A DNA stretch of 64,000 nt from Ornatilinea sp. (lineage in GTDB: Bacteria > Chloroflexota > Anaerolineae > Anaerolineales > Anaerolineaceae). Positions 36,225 to 45,502 of the stretch are shown in pieces. A model generated the notes under the pieces. The model did no database searches and was not told the DNA's origin. It worked only from the letters and a program-made list of their open reading frames with translations. The first letter of the stretch is position 1; each line of letters opens with the position of its first letter. The translations under genes were made by a program, and so were the position numbers. The stretch lies in contig JAHDQE010000067.1 in NCBI GenBank assembly GCA_018433975.1, forward strand, positions 1 through 64,000, read 5' to 3'.

Positions 36225-37604
36225 TCACGGCAGCCATAATCTTAAAGTCTGGGCCTCCGTGCCCACGCCAACCGCGATCTTCCCGTTGCGCAGCACGGCC
36301 GCTCCCAGGTTTGTGGTAATTTTTCCGCCGGCCGGAACACTCCAGATCATCTCGGCACCCGCAGCCGTGTGCTGTACCGCCGCCAGTTCAGTCCGATCCG
36401 GGGTCATCAGGAGTACTTCCCGGCGACCATCGCCGTCAAAATCCCCTCCCGCGGCCTGGTCAAGGTTGCGGGAACTCAGCACATGCGAAGTATACCCCTC
36501 CAACTGTGCGACCCGCCTTAATTCATTCCCCTCCATCCGGAAGAACTCCACAACCGGCTCCAGGTGAGGCGTGAGGACGTCCACCAGCTCCATTTCACCC
36601 TCCGGGCCAAAGGGACCGGCCGCGATGAGGTGCCGCCAGCGGCTGCCCTGTCCAACGCCCGGGCTGGCCGCAAGCTGTTCTCCGGATTCCGCGTAAACCA
36701 CCAGCCGCGCTCCCTGATGGTCATCGCTCACCGTCACAAGGATCTCACGGGTTCCATCCCCATCCAGGTCGGTCCAGAGGGGCGCCACCCCTTCCACCAC
36801 GGCGGGTGAGTCTATTGTAATACTGCGGAGAACCTGTGGAACCGGGTCGGTCCTGACCAGTTGGATGCTGCCCGCTTCCAGGGTATCCCCCAGGGCGCCG
36901 TGCGGGTAGCGGTCGGTCGCATCTCCCAGGAGGAGGATCCGGTCCTGTTCATCCACCAGCAGCCGTGCGTCCGGCAGCGCGTTAATCGCTTCCTTCCATT
37001 CGTGATAGCCGTCGTCCACCACCAGGTCACCGTTTTCTTCCAGATAGGCCAGCCGCATGGTGCCGGTCAGAAGAACGGCAGGGGACAGTGTCGAAGCGGT
37101 CTCCGAAGGCGGCACGGCCAGGGCAGGCTGGTCCGCGACAGCGTACAGCAGCGGCGGCATTCCGGCGGGCATTGCATCGGGGAAGACTTCTGCCGGTTCC
37201 ACCCGGTCCGCCGCAAACACATGGTAAGCCTGCGCGTGTCCGTCTTCAAAGACAGCCACCCACAGCGAACCCTCTTTTGCCGGGACTGCCGCCACCCATA
37301 CCGGGGTGTCCTCCAGGGGGAGATCGATCCACTGCGCCGATGGCACGGCCCCCGCACCGGAGACCAGACGGTTGCCGTCCGCGCGCTGGCCGGCATAGCC
37401 CAAAAACAGTTCGCCCGAGAGTCCCTCATCCGGCCCTGCCGGGGATAGAGTGCCCTCCGGCGCGCCGCCGGGCGTGGATTCTGCCGCGGTTGGGGGCACA
37501 GTCGCCGTTGGCGGAACAGCCGAAGTTTCAGGGCGGCAGCCTGCCAGCAGTGCACAGCATGCTCCCAGCAGAATCATTTCTGTCCAACGCAATTTGGCTG
37601 CCAT
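36225..37604 (-). CDS. Lipoprotein with FG-GAP/VCBS-like repeats
   Basis: The 459-residue protein has a signal peptide ending in LLAGC (Cys22-23 region), a Thr/Pro/Ala linker (about 27-60), then a beta-rich body. The body includes calcium-type DLDGDGTREILVT and DFDGDGRREVLLM motifs, characteristic of FG-GAP/VCBS propellers. It is probably an envelope binding protein; the ligand is unknown. GGAGAGG before ATG 37604 supports the start. It lies in a leftward cluster of lipoprotein genes (38889 to 35820). Confidence 0.72.
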   Translation of the reverse strand: MAAKLRWTEMILLGACCALLAGCRPETSAVPPTATVPPTAAESTPGGAPEGTLSPAGPDEGLSGELFLGYAGQRADGNRLVSGAGAVPSAQWIDLPLEDTPVWVAAVPAKEGSLWVAVFEDGHAQAYHVFAADRVEPAEVFPDAMPAGMPPLLYAVADQPALAVPPSETASTLSPAVLLTGTMRLAYLEENGDLVVDDGYHEWKEAINALPDARLLVDEQDRILLLGDATDRYPHGALGDTLEAGSIQLVRTDPVPQVLRSITIDSPAVVEGVAPLWTDLDGDGTREILVTVSDDHQGARLVVYAESGEQLAASPGVGQGSRWRHLIAAGPFGPEGEMELVDVLTPHLEPVVEFFRMEGNELRRVAQLEGYTSHVLSSRNLDQAAGGDFDGDGRREVLLMTPDRTELAAVQHTAAGAEMIWSVPAGGKITTNLGAAVLRNGKIAVGVGTEAQTLRLWLP

Positions 37605-37655
37605 CTCCTCTCCTTTTCTACGATCAACAGGCCTTCAGCGGATTGCTCCGCCGCC

Positions 37656-38171
37656 CTATTCCCGCAGCTTGCCCGACTGCCGCAGCGCCTCAATGATCCG
37701 CGGATCTGAACGGAGGTCCACCCCAGCGAACAGTTTCGGGGATTCGGGGTAGCCCAGTTGGATGCGAAGGGGGCGGTCCTCTGTGCCCAGGGGCTGCTCA
37801 ATCACCACACCATCATAACTGAGTGAAGAATACAGCACCCAGAACGCGCCGCCGTAAATCCGTTCCGGTCCCACGCAGACCACAAAGGCAGGCCCTCCGG
37901 ATACCGGGACCTCCAGATCCGCAACCCGTTGAAAGGCTTCTTCGGTCAATTCCATTTCATGTGTGGCCGGGTCGTACCAGACAAGGTCCTTTTCCGAAAG
38001 AAACGGCGATTCTTCAAGCGGGAGATTCTCCAGATCGCCCTTTACCAGAAGGTCAAGCGGAGCTTCCTCTGCTAAAAGGTAAACATTAAAACGCTCCCGG
38101 GCAGGACTGCACGCGCCCCCCAAAAAGGCCAGAGCTACAAATACCCAAAAGATTTTAAGGTGTTTCATCAT
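37656..38171 (-). CDS. Hypothetical lipoprotein
   Basis: The 171-residue protein has a signal peptide and a lipobox-like GGAC around residues 18-21. The mature part is mixed alpha/beta without recognisable catalytic residues (FVVCVGPERIYGG and FWVLYSSLSYDG are the most hydrophobic strands). No family was recognised. Two consecutive ATGs (38171 and 38168) are possible, with AGAGGTG upstream. It is 51 bases from the FG-GAP-like lipoprotein gene and probably in the same transcript. Confidence 0.65.
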   Translation of the reverse strand: MMKHLKIFWVFVALAFLGGACSPARERFNVYLLAEEAPLDLLVKGDLENLPLEESPFLSEKDLVWYDPATHEMELTEEAFQRVADLEVPVSGGPAFVVCVGPERIYGGAFWVLYSSLSYDGVVIEQPLGTEDRPLRIQLGYPESPKLFAGVDLRSDPRIIEALRQSGKLRE

Positions 38172-38349
38172 TCACCTCTGTATTTATCCGGATATTTCAT
38201 CATTATACAGGGAAGTTTTCAAATTCTGTACATTAATCGTGGCAAAATCATCTGTCCCACATCAGGAGCAGACTGCCTCACTCGTTTAAAACACCAGCAG
38301 CCGGACCAATGGGGCGGCTGCTGTGAACGATCCGTAAAGAGAGTCCTGA

Positions 38350-38889
38350 TTACTCCAGAGCTGCTCGCTCCTGCACAATCACTTCCTGCTTAAATTCCTC
38401 AAAGCCCGGCAGTTCAATCCGTACCCGGTCCCCTATCTCGGGGGAAACTCTCAGCTCCGAAAGAGGCACCGAGAATCCACAGGTCGCTGTCGGGGTTCCC
38501 GGGTTCCAGGGCAAATCCTCTCCCGAATAACAGTTATAGTCCTGTCCGCCAAGTTCCGCCTGAAACAGGGTCTCCTCGGCACCATTTTCGGGGATCAAAT
38601 AACCCGCTGCCAGGATGTTGCCCATAAAAAACTTTTCTTCTCCTAAAACCACTTCCCCGTTCTGGTCTGTGAGGTCGAAAAACACCAGCAAGTTATTCTC
38701 ACTCTTTGCCATAATCACATCCTGAACGCAGGCACCATACTGGCAGTTTTTTACCGGGGCCACTTCTTCAGTGGGTTGCTCCACCGGAGCCGGTGAGGTT
38801 TCCTGTGTTTCCGGCACCGGACTTGCCTGTGGTCCACAGGCAGAGAGCAGCAGTACGATCAATAATCCAAGCAATCCAATTTTTTTCAT
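38350..38889 (-). CDS. Hypothetical lipoprotein
   Basis: The protein of about 179 residues has a signal peptide MKKIGLLGLLIVLLLSAC with a typical lipobox, a Pro/Glu linker (residues 20-45) and a beta-sandwich-like mature domain containing four cysteines that could form disulfides (CQYGAC and two later). No named domain was recognised. ATG 38889 gives the standard signal-peptide start; an in-frame GTG lies two codons earlier. The gene is the first of the leftward lipoprotein group. Confidence 0.65.
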   Translation of the reverse strand: MKKIGLLGLLIVLLLSACGPQASPVPETQETSPAPVEQPTEEVAPVKNCQYGACVQDVIMAKSENNLLVFFDLTDQNGEVVLGEEKFFMGNILAAGYLIPENGAEETLFQAELGGQDYNCYSGEDLPWNPGTPTATCGFSVPLSELRVSPEIGDRVRIELPGFEEFKQEVIVQERAALE

Positions 38890-39015
38890 TCCCACAAGGG
38901 CACCTTCCCAATCCTAATTTTTCAGGTCTGATGCGCCTGAAGCCTCCCCATTATACTCCGAAGTTCATCCCACCCAACGGCCGGTGCGCACTCCACGGCA
39001 GCAGCGCGAACACGG

Positions 39016-40140
39016 TCAATCTCCCAGACAGGTACCGACGCTGCGGGCACTTTCCAGCCAGGGATGGCCCATCGGGATCGTTTTTCGCTTCCCGGCGACC
39101 TCTTCCAACGGGACCGGTTCCATACCATCCCCCCGGGCCGCCACCATGACCCCGTAACGGCCTTCATGCAGCAGCCGGGTGCAGGCCGTTCCCAAACGGG
39201 TCGCCAGCAGCCGGTCCGCGGCCGAGGGTGCGCCGCCGCGCTGCAGGTACCCCAGAATGGTCACCCTGGATTCCAGCCCGGTCAGTTTTTCCAGGTTTTG
39301 GGTCAGTGCCAGCGTGCTGTTGGACCGCTCTTCTTCCAGCCTGACGAGTTCTCCGGAAAGTTTTTCGCGTTTGTCTTCATCTTCCTCTTTCCGCAGCTTT
39401 TCCTCAACCGCGTTCTTTTTCGCAGCCAGTTCCACAGGCATCGCGCCTTCCGAAACGGCTACGATGCTGAAACGCTTTCCGCCCCGGCTGCGCTGCAAGA
39501 TCGCGTCGGCAATTTCATTTACATTGTAAGGAATTTCAGGGATCAAAATGACATCCGCGCCGCCGGCCACTCCGGAACCCAGCGCCAGCCATCCGGTATT
39601 ATGCCCCATAATTTCCACCACTACAATGCGGTGGTGGCTGTGTGCCGTACTGTGCAGCCGGTCAATGGCTTCGGTGGCGATTCCCAGCGCGGTATCAAAA
39701 CCGAATGTCACATCGGTCATGGCGACATCATTATCAATGGTTTTGGGCAGGGTGATGATATTCATGCCCCGGTTCTTGAGGCGCAGCGCGCTTTTCTGAG
39801 TCCCGCCGCCTCCCAGACAAACCAGAGCGTCCAGATGGTAGCGTTCATAGGTATCCATCATGGCGTCGGTCATATCCAGATATTTTCCGCCGACCGGCAT
39901 TTTATGTGGTTTATCACGGCTGGTCCCCAGGATGGTACCGCCTCGTGTGAGAATCCCGGAAAGCGACTTTTCGTCCAGCCGGATGGTGCGGTTCTGCATC
40001 AGGCCGCGGAAACCATCCAGAAACCCCACAAACTGCATATCATACAGACCCAGCCCGGCTTTTCCAATTCCCCGCAAAGCGGCATTCAGCCCCGGGCTGT
40101 CTCCGCCCGCCGTGAGTACGCCTACATATTTTGCACCCAT
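39016..40140 (-). CDS. pfkA: 6-phosphofructokinase (PfkA family) with an altered phosphate-donor site
   Basis: The protein of about 374 residues phosphorylates fructose 6-phosphate in glycolysis. [26 protein letters not shown] and IPEIPYN match the family. At the donor site it reads GGGGT (110-114), where E. coli ATP-PFK has GGDGS, and Lys133 (PKTIDND) where E. coli has Gly. Gly at the second selector position argues for ATP; Lys is typical of PPi-dependent and mixed-group enzymes. ATG 40140 is chosen with AAGGAG upstream. The C-terminus is about 55 residues longer than E. coli PfkA. Confidence 0.88.
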   Translation of the reverse strand: MGAKYVGVLTAGGDSPGLNAALRGIGKAGLGLYDMQFVGFLDGFRGLMQNRTIRLDEKSLSGILTRGGTILGTSRDKPHKMPVGGKYLDMTDAMMDTYERYHLDALVCLGGGGTQKSALRLKNRGMNIITLPKTIDNDVAMTDVTFGFDTALGIATEAIDRLHSTAHSHHRIVVVEIMGHNTGWLALGSGVAGGADVILIPEIPYNVNEIADAILQRSRGGKRFSIVAVSEGAMPVELAAKKNAVEEKLRKEEDEDKREKLSGELVRLEEERSNSTLALTQNLEKLTGLESRVTILGYLQRGGAPSAADRLLATRLGTACTRLLHEGRYGVMVAARGDGMEPVPLEEVAGKRKTIPMGHPWLESARSVGTCLGD

Positions 40141-40287
40141 TCTGCACACTCCTTACTACCCCTGTCGTCGAACATTTTTAATAAGACTTTACCAATTTCC
40201 GGCAGATACACCCGGAAACCGGAGGTCTTAAACACAGCCCGGGCACGCCCCGTGCAGTTTCCACTTTTTATTCCCTAAAAATCGGCT

Positions 40288-40557
40288 TTATGAGCGAGAG
40301 CTTTTGCGGCCCTCAAAGAACTCCACCAGCCCGCTCCACAACATCAGGAACGCCACGCCTTCGTCCAGGTTTCCAACAAACGGCAGGTTGTCCGGGAGCA
40401 GCTCAAAAACACCCAGGGTCGGGTTCAGGATATAGATCAGGCCGATCAGCGCCAGAATATACACTGCCCAGACCGGGACGCCCTGTTGGGAAAGGGGCGT
40501 TGTCATCCATCCTGCTTTCCGGATCGCTTTATTGGGCTCTTCACCATGCTCATTCAT
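40288..40557 (-). CDS. DUF1232-like small membrane protein
   Basis: The 89-residue protein has one or two hydrophobic segments (about 28-46 and 62-80) and the NPxxxxxELLPD(N)LPFVGNLDEG pattern seen in DUF1232 (YkvA-type) proteins. Function of this family is unknown. GGAGGA 4-5 bases before ATG 40557 supports the gene. It lies between the GNAT gene (38 bases) and pfkA. Confidence 0.68.
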   Translation of the reverse strand: MNEHGEEPNKAIRKAGWMTTPLSQQGVPVWAVYILALIGLIYILNPTLGVFELLPDNLPFVGNLDEGVAFLMLWSGLVEFFEGRKSSRS

Positions 40558-40595
40558 ATCGTTCCTCCATCATTAAACAGCACCTTTCGCACCGC

Positions 40596-41054
40596 TCAAA
40601 ACTCAACTTCGTACAGATCGTAATGCGTCGCCTGCATCCCCATGGAGCGGTAAGTCTGCTGTGCCGAGTGGTTCTGGCGGTCCACATACAGACGCAGCCC
40701 GCAAACTTCCGATTGCTGCCGGGCCAGGCTCTCTGCGTAGCGGTAGAGGCGCTTAAAGACGCCCTGCCGCCGGTATTCCGGCAGGACATAAACACTTTGA
40801 ATCCACCAGAAAAGCCCGTTGCGCCAGTCGCTCCATTCGGAAGTGATCATCAGGGTTCCGGCCACCTCGCCTTCAATTTCTGCCAGAATATAAAACCCGT
40901 ATTCGGGATGGCTGATCAAATTCTCCACACCGGCTTTCACCACCGGCTGGAACAGTTCCCTGTTCTCTGTTTCCCACGCCATCGTCGTGTTGAAATATGC
41001 CAGAATCTCGGCATCCGCTTTTTTTGCTTTTCGAATTTGAATGCGTTCACTCAT
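40596..41054 (-). CDS. GNAT family N-acetyltransferase
   Basis: The protein of about 152 residues starts MSERIQIRKAKKADAEIL and has the acetyl-CoA loop RRQGVFKRLYRYAES near residue 90-104, plus an N(H)SAQQTYRSMGM helix near the end, typical of GNATs that act on amines or peptides. ATG 41054 is preferred although the AAGGAGG site is 11 bases away; GTG 41075 would place that site within the coding region. The substrate is unknown. Confidence 0.88.
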   Translation of the reverse strand: MSERIQIRKAKKADAEILAYFNTTMAWETENRELFQPVVKAGVENLISHPEYGFYILAEIEGEVAGTLMITSEWSDWRNGLFWWIQSVYVLPEYRRQGVFKRLYRYAESLARQQSEVCGLRLYVDRQNHSAQQTYRSMGMQATHYDLYEVEF

Positions 41055-41204
41055 CAAAAATAAAACCTCCTTCACACCTTTAAATCATCAATTTGTCGCC
41101 CGTTCACAACGAACGGACACATCTGGTATTCTGCGTTTGAAACCGTGCATTTCGATTAATTCTACCAAAGAGCACTGGAAAAAATGATCTGCCGGATAAA
41201 AAAC

Positions 41205-41229
41205 AGCCTCCGGAACCTCTCCGGAAGCT
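41205..41229 (-). terminator. Intrinsic terminator of the PilZ gene pair
   Basis: A 10-base stem with one mismatch (41205-41214 with 41220-41229, loop of five) is followed on the minus strand by a run of T (complement of the A-run at 41198-41203), just beyond the second PilZ gene. Confidence 0.75.
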
Positions 41230-41275
41230 GGCAAGATGGATTTTCTATTAAAACACAAGCCCGTTTTGAAAGCAA

Positions 41276-41980
41276 TCAACTCACCTCTTGGGCCGCGGCG
41301 GCCTGTGCTTCAAAGGCCATATCATAGCGGGCCGTAAGCTCCTGCAGAATGGCGATCCTGCGGCAGGAAATATACGAAGGGATCAAACCGCGCTGAGTGA
41401 TGGTCTCGGTAAACACAATGCCCAGGCGTTCATCTTCTCCCAATGGGGTAATGGTTTTAATCTGCCCCGAAAGCCGCATCGAGCCGTTGGGAAGGTGCAG
41501 GGTAAACTTGACCCGGTCATACTTTTTGAAAAACTTTTCTCGGAGCTCAGCCGAAAGGCGCATACCCACACCTGTCAGAGAGACGTCGTGCAGTTGGGCT
41601 ATGACCGTCTCCACGGGGCCTTCCACATCCACCAGGGTTGGTTCGGCGGGTTCCACCCGGATATTCATCCGGTTCCCAAACCTTGCATCCGGCAGGTCCC
41701 AATTTCCCAGTTTCCCAATTCCTTCCAGAATATCAAAGGAAAGCACCGAGCAGGCCACCGCCCCCAGCGGTTCGCCCACCAGCAGCCAGGTGGTATCTTC
41801 CCATTCCAGACAGACCGAGCAAGGCGGTTCAATTTTCAGGACGGCAACATCCCCTTCAAGGTTCTGGACCTGCGCACTGCTGGATACCGGGAGGCCTTTA
41901 TAGAAATTCAGAATTTCGACCTTCTGTTCCCGCCCCATAATTTGCTTCAAATCCGAAATCAAATGGGTCTTATTTACCAT
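41276..41980 (-). CDS. PilZ-domain protein, second of a tandem pair
   Basis: The protein of about 234 residues has an N-terminal YcgR-like flap (about 1-105) and a C-terminal PilZ domain (about 110-230). The c-di-GMP-binding pattern is RMNIR near 108 (usually RxxxR) and DVSLTGVG (D/NxSxxG) near 140, so binding is plausible. It is paralogous to the next gene, sharing LNFYKG, EPP.S.CL.WE.TWLL and overall size. ATG 41980 matches the paralogue's start and has AAAGGA upstream. The output partner is unknown; no flagellar or pilus genes are nearby. Confidence 0.85.
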   Translation of the reverse strand: MVNKTHLISDLKQIMGREQKVEILNFYKGLPVSSSAQVQNLEGDVAVLKIEPPCSVCLEWEDTTWLLVGEPLGAVACSVLSFDILEGIGKLGNWDLPDARFGNRMNIRVEPAEPTLVDVEGPVETVIAQLHDVSLTGVGMRLSAELREKFFKKYDRVKFTLHLPNGSMRLSGQIKTITPLGEDERLGIVFTETITQRGLIPSYISCRRIAILQELTARYDMAFEAQAAAAQEVS

Positions 41981-42041
41981 CTTTATCCTTTCAGATCCAT
42001 CGAAAGAACGCACTTTCAATCCATTCCGGCATACCGGACTC

Positions 42042-42752
42042 TCAAAGTGTGCCGGTTGCTATTTGGGATTTCTCCCGTTGTTTTTTGTGTTCAAAATCAT
42101 AGCGGATCTTCAAAATTTGAAGAATTGCTTCCTGCCGTTGGGCAATATAAGTGGTGATGAAGGGATGATTCTGTTCTTCATCAAACCGGATCCCCAGACG
42201 GTAAAAATCTTCGCCCCGGCTGACATTTTGAATCACGCCGGGAACCACCACTTTGCCTTGAGGCAGCCGGAGGGAGACTTCTACCGCTTCCCCTTCGCTG
42301 AACACTTGCTGCGGCCCCAGAGCCGGGATTCGGACCCCAATCCCTTTGGTAGAGATATCCGCCAGATATTCAATCATTCGGCGATCTTCGTTCTCAACGG
42401 CCACTTCAATATGAGAGCGAGGCTCCACCCGGGCCACCGTCCGGCGGTCAAAGCCCGTATTTTCCGGCTTAAAACCACTCAGCACAACCCTGCCTGCAAG
42501 CAAATCAAAAGATTCAACCACCGCGCGCCCTATAACGCCGGTCCCTTCCAGCAGGAGCCAGGTTTCACCCTCCCAGCTCAGACAAATCGAATAGGGCGGC
42601 TCCATTTGCAGCACAGCTTTTTCCGCAGAGATGGATTTCAGCCATGCATCAACTTTAATCGGCACACCCTTATAGAAATTCAGCAGGATAATTTTTTCCT
42701 GCTGATTCAATTTTTGGGAAAGATTCTCAACAATCTGCCCCCCGTTGACCAT
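42042..42752 (-). CDS. PilZ-domain protein, first of a tandem pair
   Basis: The protein of about 236 residues is organised like its neighbour: N-terminal flap and C-terminal PilZ (RRTVAR near 105 and DISTKGIG near 137). The R-x-x-x-R and D/N-x-S-x-x-G residues are retained. ATG 42752 is chosen over 42764 because both paralogues then begin MVN. The 61-base spacing and common orientation suggest an operon arising from tandem duplication. It is a probable c-di-GMP effector. Confidence 0.85.
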   Translation of the reverse strand: MVNGGQIVENLSQKLNQQEKIILLNFYKGVPIKVDAWLKSISAEKAVLQMEPPYSICLSWEGETWLLLEGTGVIGRAVVESFDLLAGRVVLSGFKPENTGFDRRTVARVEPRSHIEVAVENEDRRMIEYLADISTKGIGVRIPALGPQQVFSEGEAVEVSLRLPQGKVVVPGVIQNVSRGEDFYRLGIRFDEEQNHPFITTYIAQRQEAILQILKIRYDFEHKKQREKSQIATGTL

Positions 42753-42909
42753 ATTCCTCACCATTTATCCTGATTTTAGGCTGCGATGCATCTATAGAAT
42801 AGCCGGCCGGACCACCGGTTACTTCATTTATATTGTAGCACAAAGCCGCCCCAACTCAACGGTTGCGACTTAACAGTCACTTGACAGTGTAATCAACAAA
42901 TCCCACCGC

Positions 42910-43902
42910 TTACCGGCGTGAAGTCTCCTGCAGTGCCTCTTCCTCGCTCCGGTCGGTTGCGGGCGGCGGCGCTGGCGAGAGGGAAGCAATTTCCTGCCAC
43001 ATCCCGGGCGTCATCTCAATTTCCAGCGATTTCAGCGAACCGGAAAGCTGGCTGAGGTTGCGCGCGCCAATGATGGGGGCCGTGACGGCCGGGTGGTTGG
43101 CTGTCCAGGAAACCGCCAGCGCAGTTGGCTCAAATCCTCGCTCCAGGGCATATTGCGAAAACCGCTCCGCCACTTCATACATCCAGAGCTCACCGTATCG
43201 AATTTGATAACGCTTGCTTTCAAGCAGGCGCCCCTGCTCCGGCCTGCGGTCAACCCCGTATTTTCCGGTCAGCAGCCCCCCGCCCAGCGGGCTGTAGGAG
43301 ATTACGCCCAGCTGCTCCGCCGCCGCCATGGGCAAAATTTCCACTTCAGCCTGCCGTTTCACCAGGTTATACATCGGCTGGATGCAGACGAACGGCGACC
43401 AGCCCGCGCGAGCCGAGATACCCAGCGCTTTCTCCACCTGCCAGGCGGCAAAATTGCTGGCCGCGGGGTAAAGGATCTTGCCCTGCCGGACCAGATCATC
43501 CAGCGCGCGCAGGGTCTCTTCCAGAGGGGTGCCGTCATCGAAATGATGAATGAAATAAACATCAATGGTTTCCGTGTTCAACCGCCGCAGGCTGGCTTCC
43601 ACCGCCTGCTGGATGTGCCGCCGGGATGCGCCGCGGGCGTTGATGTCTTCTCCCGCCGGGAAATAAACTTTGCTGGTCACCACCACTTCATCCCGGCAAT
43701 CCGCAATCAGCTTCCCCAGGATCTCCTCCGAGCGCCCGCCCTGATAAATATTCGCGCAGTCAAAGCAATTGATACCCAGCTCCCGGCAGCGGTGAAACAT
43801 CTCTGCCGAGGTTTGTTCATCCGCGTCCTCTCCAAACGACATGGTCCCAAGCACCAGAGAAGAGATTTTTACGCCGGTCTTTCCAAGATATCTGTATTCC
43901 AT
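42910..43902 (-). CDS. Aldo/keto reductase
   Basis: The protein of about 330 residues is an NADPH-dependent oxidoreductase. The catalytic tetrad is visible: Asp in NCFDCANIY, Tyr in the same motif, Lys in TSKVYF and His in IHHFDDG. The nucleotide-binding IIGARNLSQL is near the C-terminus. It starts at ATG 43902 (MEYRYLGKTG), with GGAGGGAG upstream. It resembles the AKR11/12-type voltage-channel beta-subunit relatives; the substrate is unknown. Confidence 0.92.
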   Translation of the reverse strand: MEYRYLGKTGVKISSLVLGTMSFGEDADEQTSAEMFHRCRELGINCFDCANIYQGGRSEEILGKLIADCRDEVVVTSKVYFPAGEDINARGASRRHIQQAVEASLRRLNTETIDVYFIHHFDDGTPLEETLRALDDLVRQGKILYPAASNFAAWQVEKALGISARAGWSPFVCIQPMYNLVKRQAEVEILPMAAAEQLGVISYSPLGGGLLTGKYGVDRRPEQGRLLESKRYQIRYGELWMYEVAERFSQYALERGFEPTALAVSWTANHPAVTAPIIGARNLSQLSGSLKSLEIEMTPGMWQEIASLSPAPPPATDRSEEEALQETSRR

Positions 43903-43933
43903 TTCAACCACTCCCTCCAATAACAGGTTCCAA

Positions 43934-44518
43934 CTAGGGGCATAAATAGATGTGCCAATCCGTCAGGCGGGATTCAATCTCCCCCCGTTTGCATTTCCAC
44001 ATCCTGCCCATCCAATCGACCACCCAACGCCCGTCGTCATCGTGCATTTCGATCCGGATTTTCCTCGCCGCGATCGAATCATCCGGGCAGTCATCGCTGA
44101 CGAAGATCAGGATCACGCTGCCGGCATTGGATGGCAAAAAATACACCTTCTTACTCTTGCAGCCGGGTTCTGTGGGAGGCCAGGCTTCCAACCGCGTGGC
44201 AATTTCCAGCGGGTCGTTTCCCCATTCAAAATTCTCCAGGCGTGAAAGTTCCATGGATTGGAAAAAATCATTATACTGGCTCAGGTCCATTACCTGATAA
44301 GCTTCCCGGTCCTCTTCCTGCGGGAAGAGCAGCACCGAGGCATCATAAGGGAACAAAATGGCATTGGTGGGCAGGGGTGCAACCGGGATGGGGGCCGCTG
44401 TGGGTGTTTCCGTGGCTTTCCGCAGGAATCCAAAAGCGGACTGGCAGCCCGCCAGTAAAGCTGCCGCGCCCGCCAGCAGTACGAAAACACGCCACCGCCG
44501 TCCCATATGATGTCTCAT
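43934..44518 (-). CDS. Hypothetical lipoprotein
   Basis: The protein of about 194 residues has an arginine-rich start, a signal peptide ending LLAGC and a short Thr/Pro linker. The mature domain has no recognised motif; paired cysteines (CKSKK, DDCPDD, MWKCKRG and the C-terminal CP) suggest disulfides. ATG 44518 has GGGAG directly upstream; ATG 44536 is also in frame. It sits 20 bases downstream of the flavin reductase gene. Confidence 0.65.
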   Translation of the reverse strand: MRHHMGRRWRVFVLLAGAAALLAGCQSAFGFLRKATETPTAAPIPVAPLPTNAILFPYDASVLLFPQEEDREAYQVMDLSQYNDFFQSMELSRLENFEWGNDPLEIATRLEAWPPTEPGCKSKKVYFLPSNAGSVILIFVSDDCPDDSIAARKIRIEMHDDDGRWVVDWMGRMWKCKRGEIESRLTDWHIYLCP

Positions 44519-44538
44519 CCCGCTCCCGGAAAACATCC

Positions 44539-45069
44539 TTAATCTGCCCGGTACTTTGACTCTCCCACCACGGAAAGGGCTTCCCCAAAATAGAAGCGGT
44601 GATAATCCTTTCGCGTGTAATGGTGGTCGATTCCCGGATCCAGGAAATGCTCCGGGAGCAAGTCCTGCCAGTGGATCTTACGGCAGGCAATCACCAGCTC
44701 CGCTTCGGCGAAGGCAGGTGCTGCCACGCCTTCCACGGCAGCCGGAGTCAGACCGGCTTCTTTAATTTTATCGCCATCCCGCCCGGATTTTGTCCCCAGA
44801 ATTTGCAGGGCCTTCCGGTATTCTTCCGGGAAAACACACACCGTAAAGGTATCGTACTGCTCCATGAACTCAAATGTAAAACGCGGAGGACGCACAACCA
44901 CCTGAACCACCGGCCTGTGCCACATCGTGCCCAGAAAACCCCACGAAACCGTCATGGTATTGAAATGCTTCTTTTCAAAATCGCCGCTGGTTACCAGCAT
45001 CCACTGCTTGTCAAATATGCTGAAAGGATTGGTCTTCAATTGTTCAAAAGGGATTAATGCTCTTGTCAT
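44539..45069 (-). CDS. Flavin reductase-like FMN-binding split-barrel protein
   Basis: The 176-residue protein matches the flavin reductase/FMN-binding split-barrel family: FNTMTVSWGFLGTMWHRPVV contains the FMN-binding T-x-x-W and RP elements, and FTVCVFPEEYRKAL follows. Relatives reduce flavin, or act as small FMN redox proteins in anaerobes. AGGAGAT before ATG 45069 supports the start. No oxygenase partner is adjacent. Confidence 0.87.
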   Translation of the reverse strand: MTRALIPFEQLKTNPFSIFDKQWMLVTSGDFEKKHFNTMTVSWGFLGTMWHRPVVQVVVRPPRFTFEFMEQYDTFTVCVFPEEYRKALQILGTKSGRDGDKIKEAGLTPAAVEGVAAPAFAEAELVIACRKIHWQDLLPEHFLDPGIDHHYTRKDYHRFYFGEALSVVGESKYRAD

Positions 45070-45125
45070 GCGGATCTCCTGATAAATGTGTTGGGATTAA
45101 CGATTATTCAAAACGGATGGAGGCT

Positions 45126-45491
45126 TCACGATTCGTTTTCCAGAAGGATTTCCGTCTGAAAATACCGTTCCTGAAAGGCGGTCAGCTCCTGAATGCGCTC
45201 TCTGCTCAATCGCTCGCCCATTGGCGAGACGACCAGTTTATCCTCATTGTCATCCAGGCGCAGGATGACTGCAATACACCGGCCGGAAGTTTCCTGCAGC
45301 GGGCCCTGCACGCCGAGGACGTATACATCCTGTTCCTCGCCGTCCGGCGCGCTGATGCCGGGCACATAACCGTAGTTCACGAGGTAGAGGAATCCATGTT
45401 CCGGATGCCGGGAACCCATTGGCCGGTCTATTACGACTTGCACCTGCTTTCCCAGAAATCTTCCGGCTGTCTGTCTTCGATCATTCTCCAT
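45126..45491 (-). CDS. Inorganic pyrophosphatase-like small protein
   Basis: The 121-residue protein has VQVVIDRPMGSRHPEHG, NYGYVPG and APDGEEQDVYVLG, reminiscent of the soluble type I pyrophosphatase core (the D-G-x-x-D-V/A stretch binds metal). It is shorter than the usual 170-180 residues. Similar short proteins are annotated as pyrophosphatases in Firmicutes, but their activity is less certain. It is 11 bases downstream of rnhA and likely cotranscribed. Confidence 0.75.
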   Translation of the reverse strand: MENDRRQTAGRFLGKQVQVVIDRPMGSRHPEHGFLYLVNYGYVPGISAPDGEEQDVYVLGVQGPLQETSGRCIAVILRLDDNEDKLVVSPMGERLSRERIQELTAFQERYFQTEILLENES

Positions 45492-45502
45492 TTCAGCCTC
45501 TG

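Noticed and set aside
39016-40140. PPi-dependent phosphofructokinase
   Set aside because: Lys133 fits, but the preceding selector position is Gly rather than Asp, which favours ATP; left open rather than assigned.
41088-41279. 63-codon leftward frame after the PilZ pair
   Set aside because: It spans the terminator hairpin and has no ribosome-binding site.
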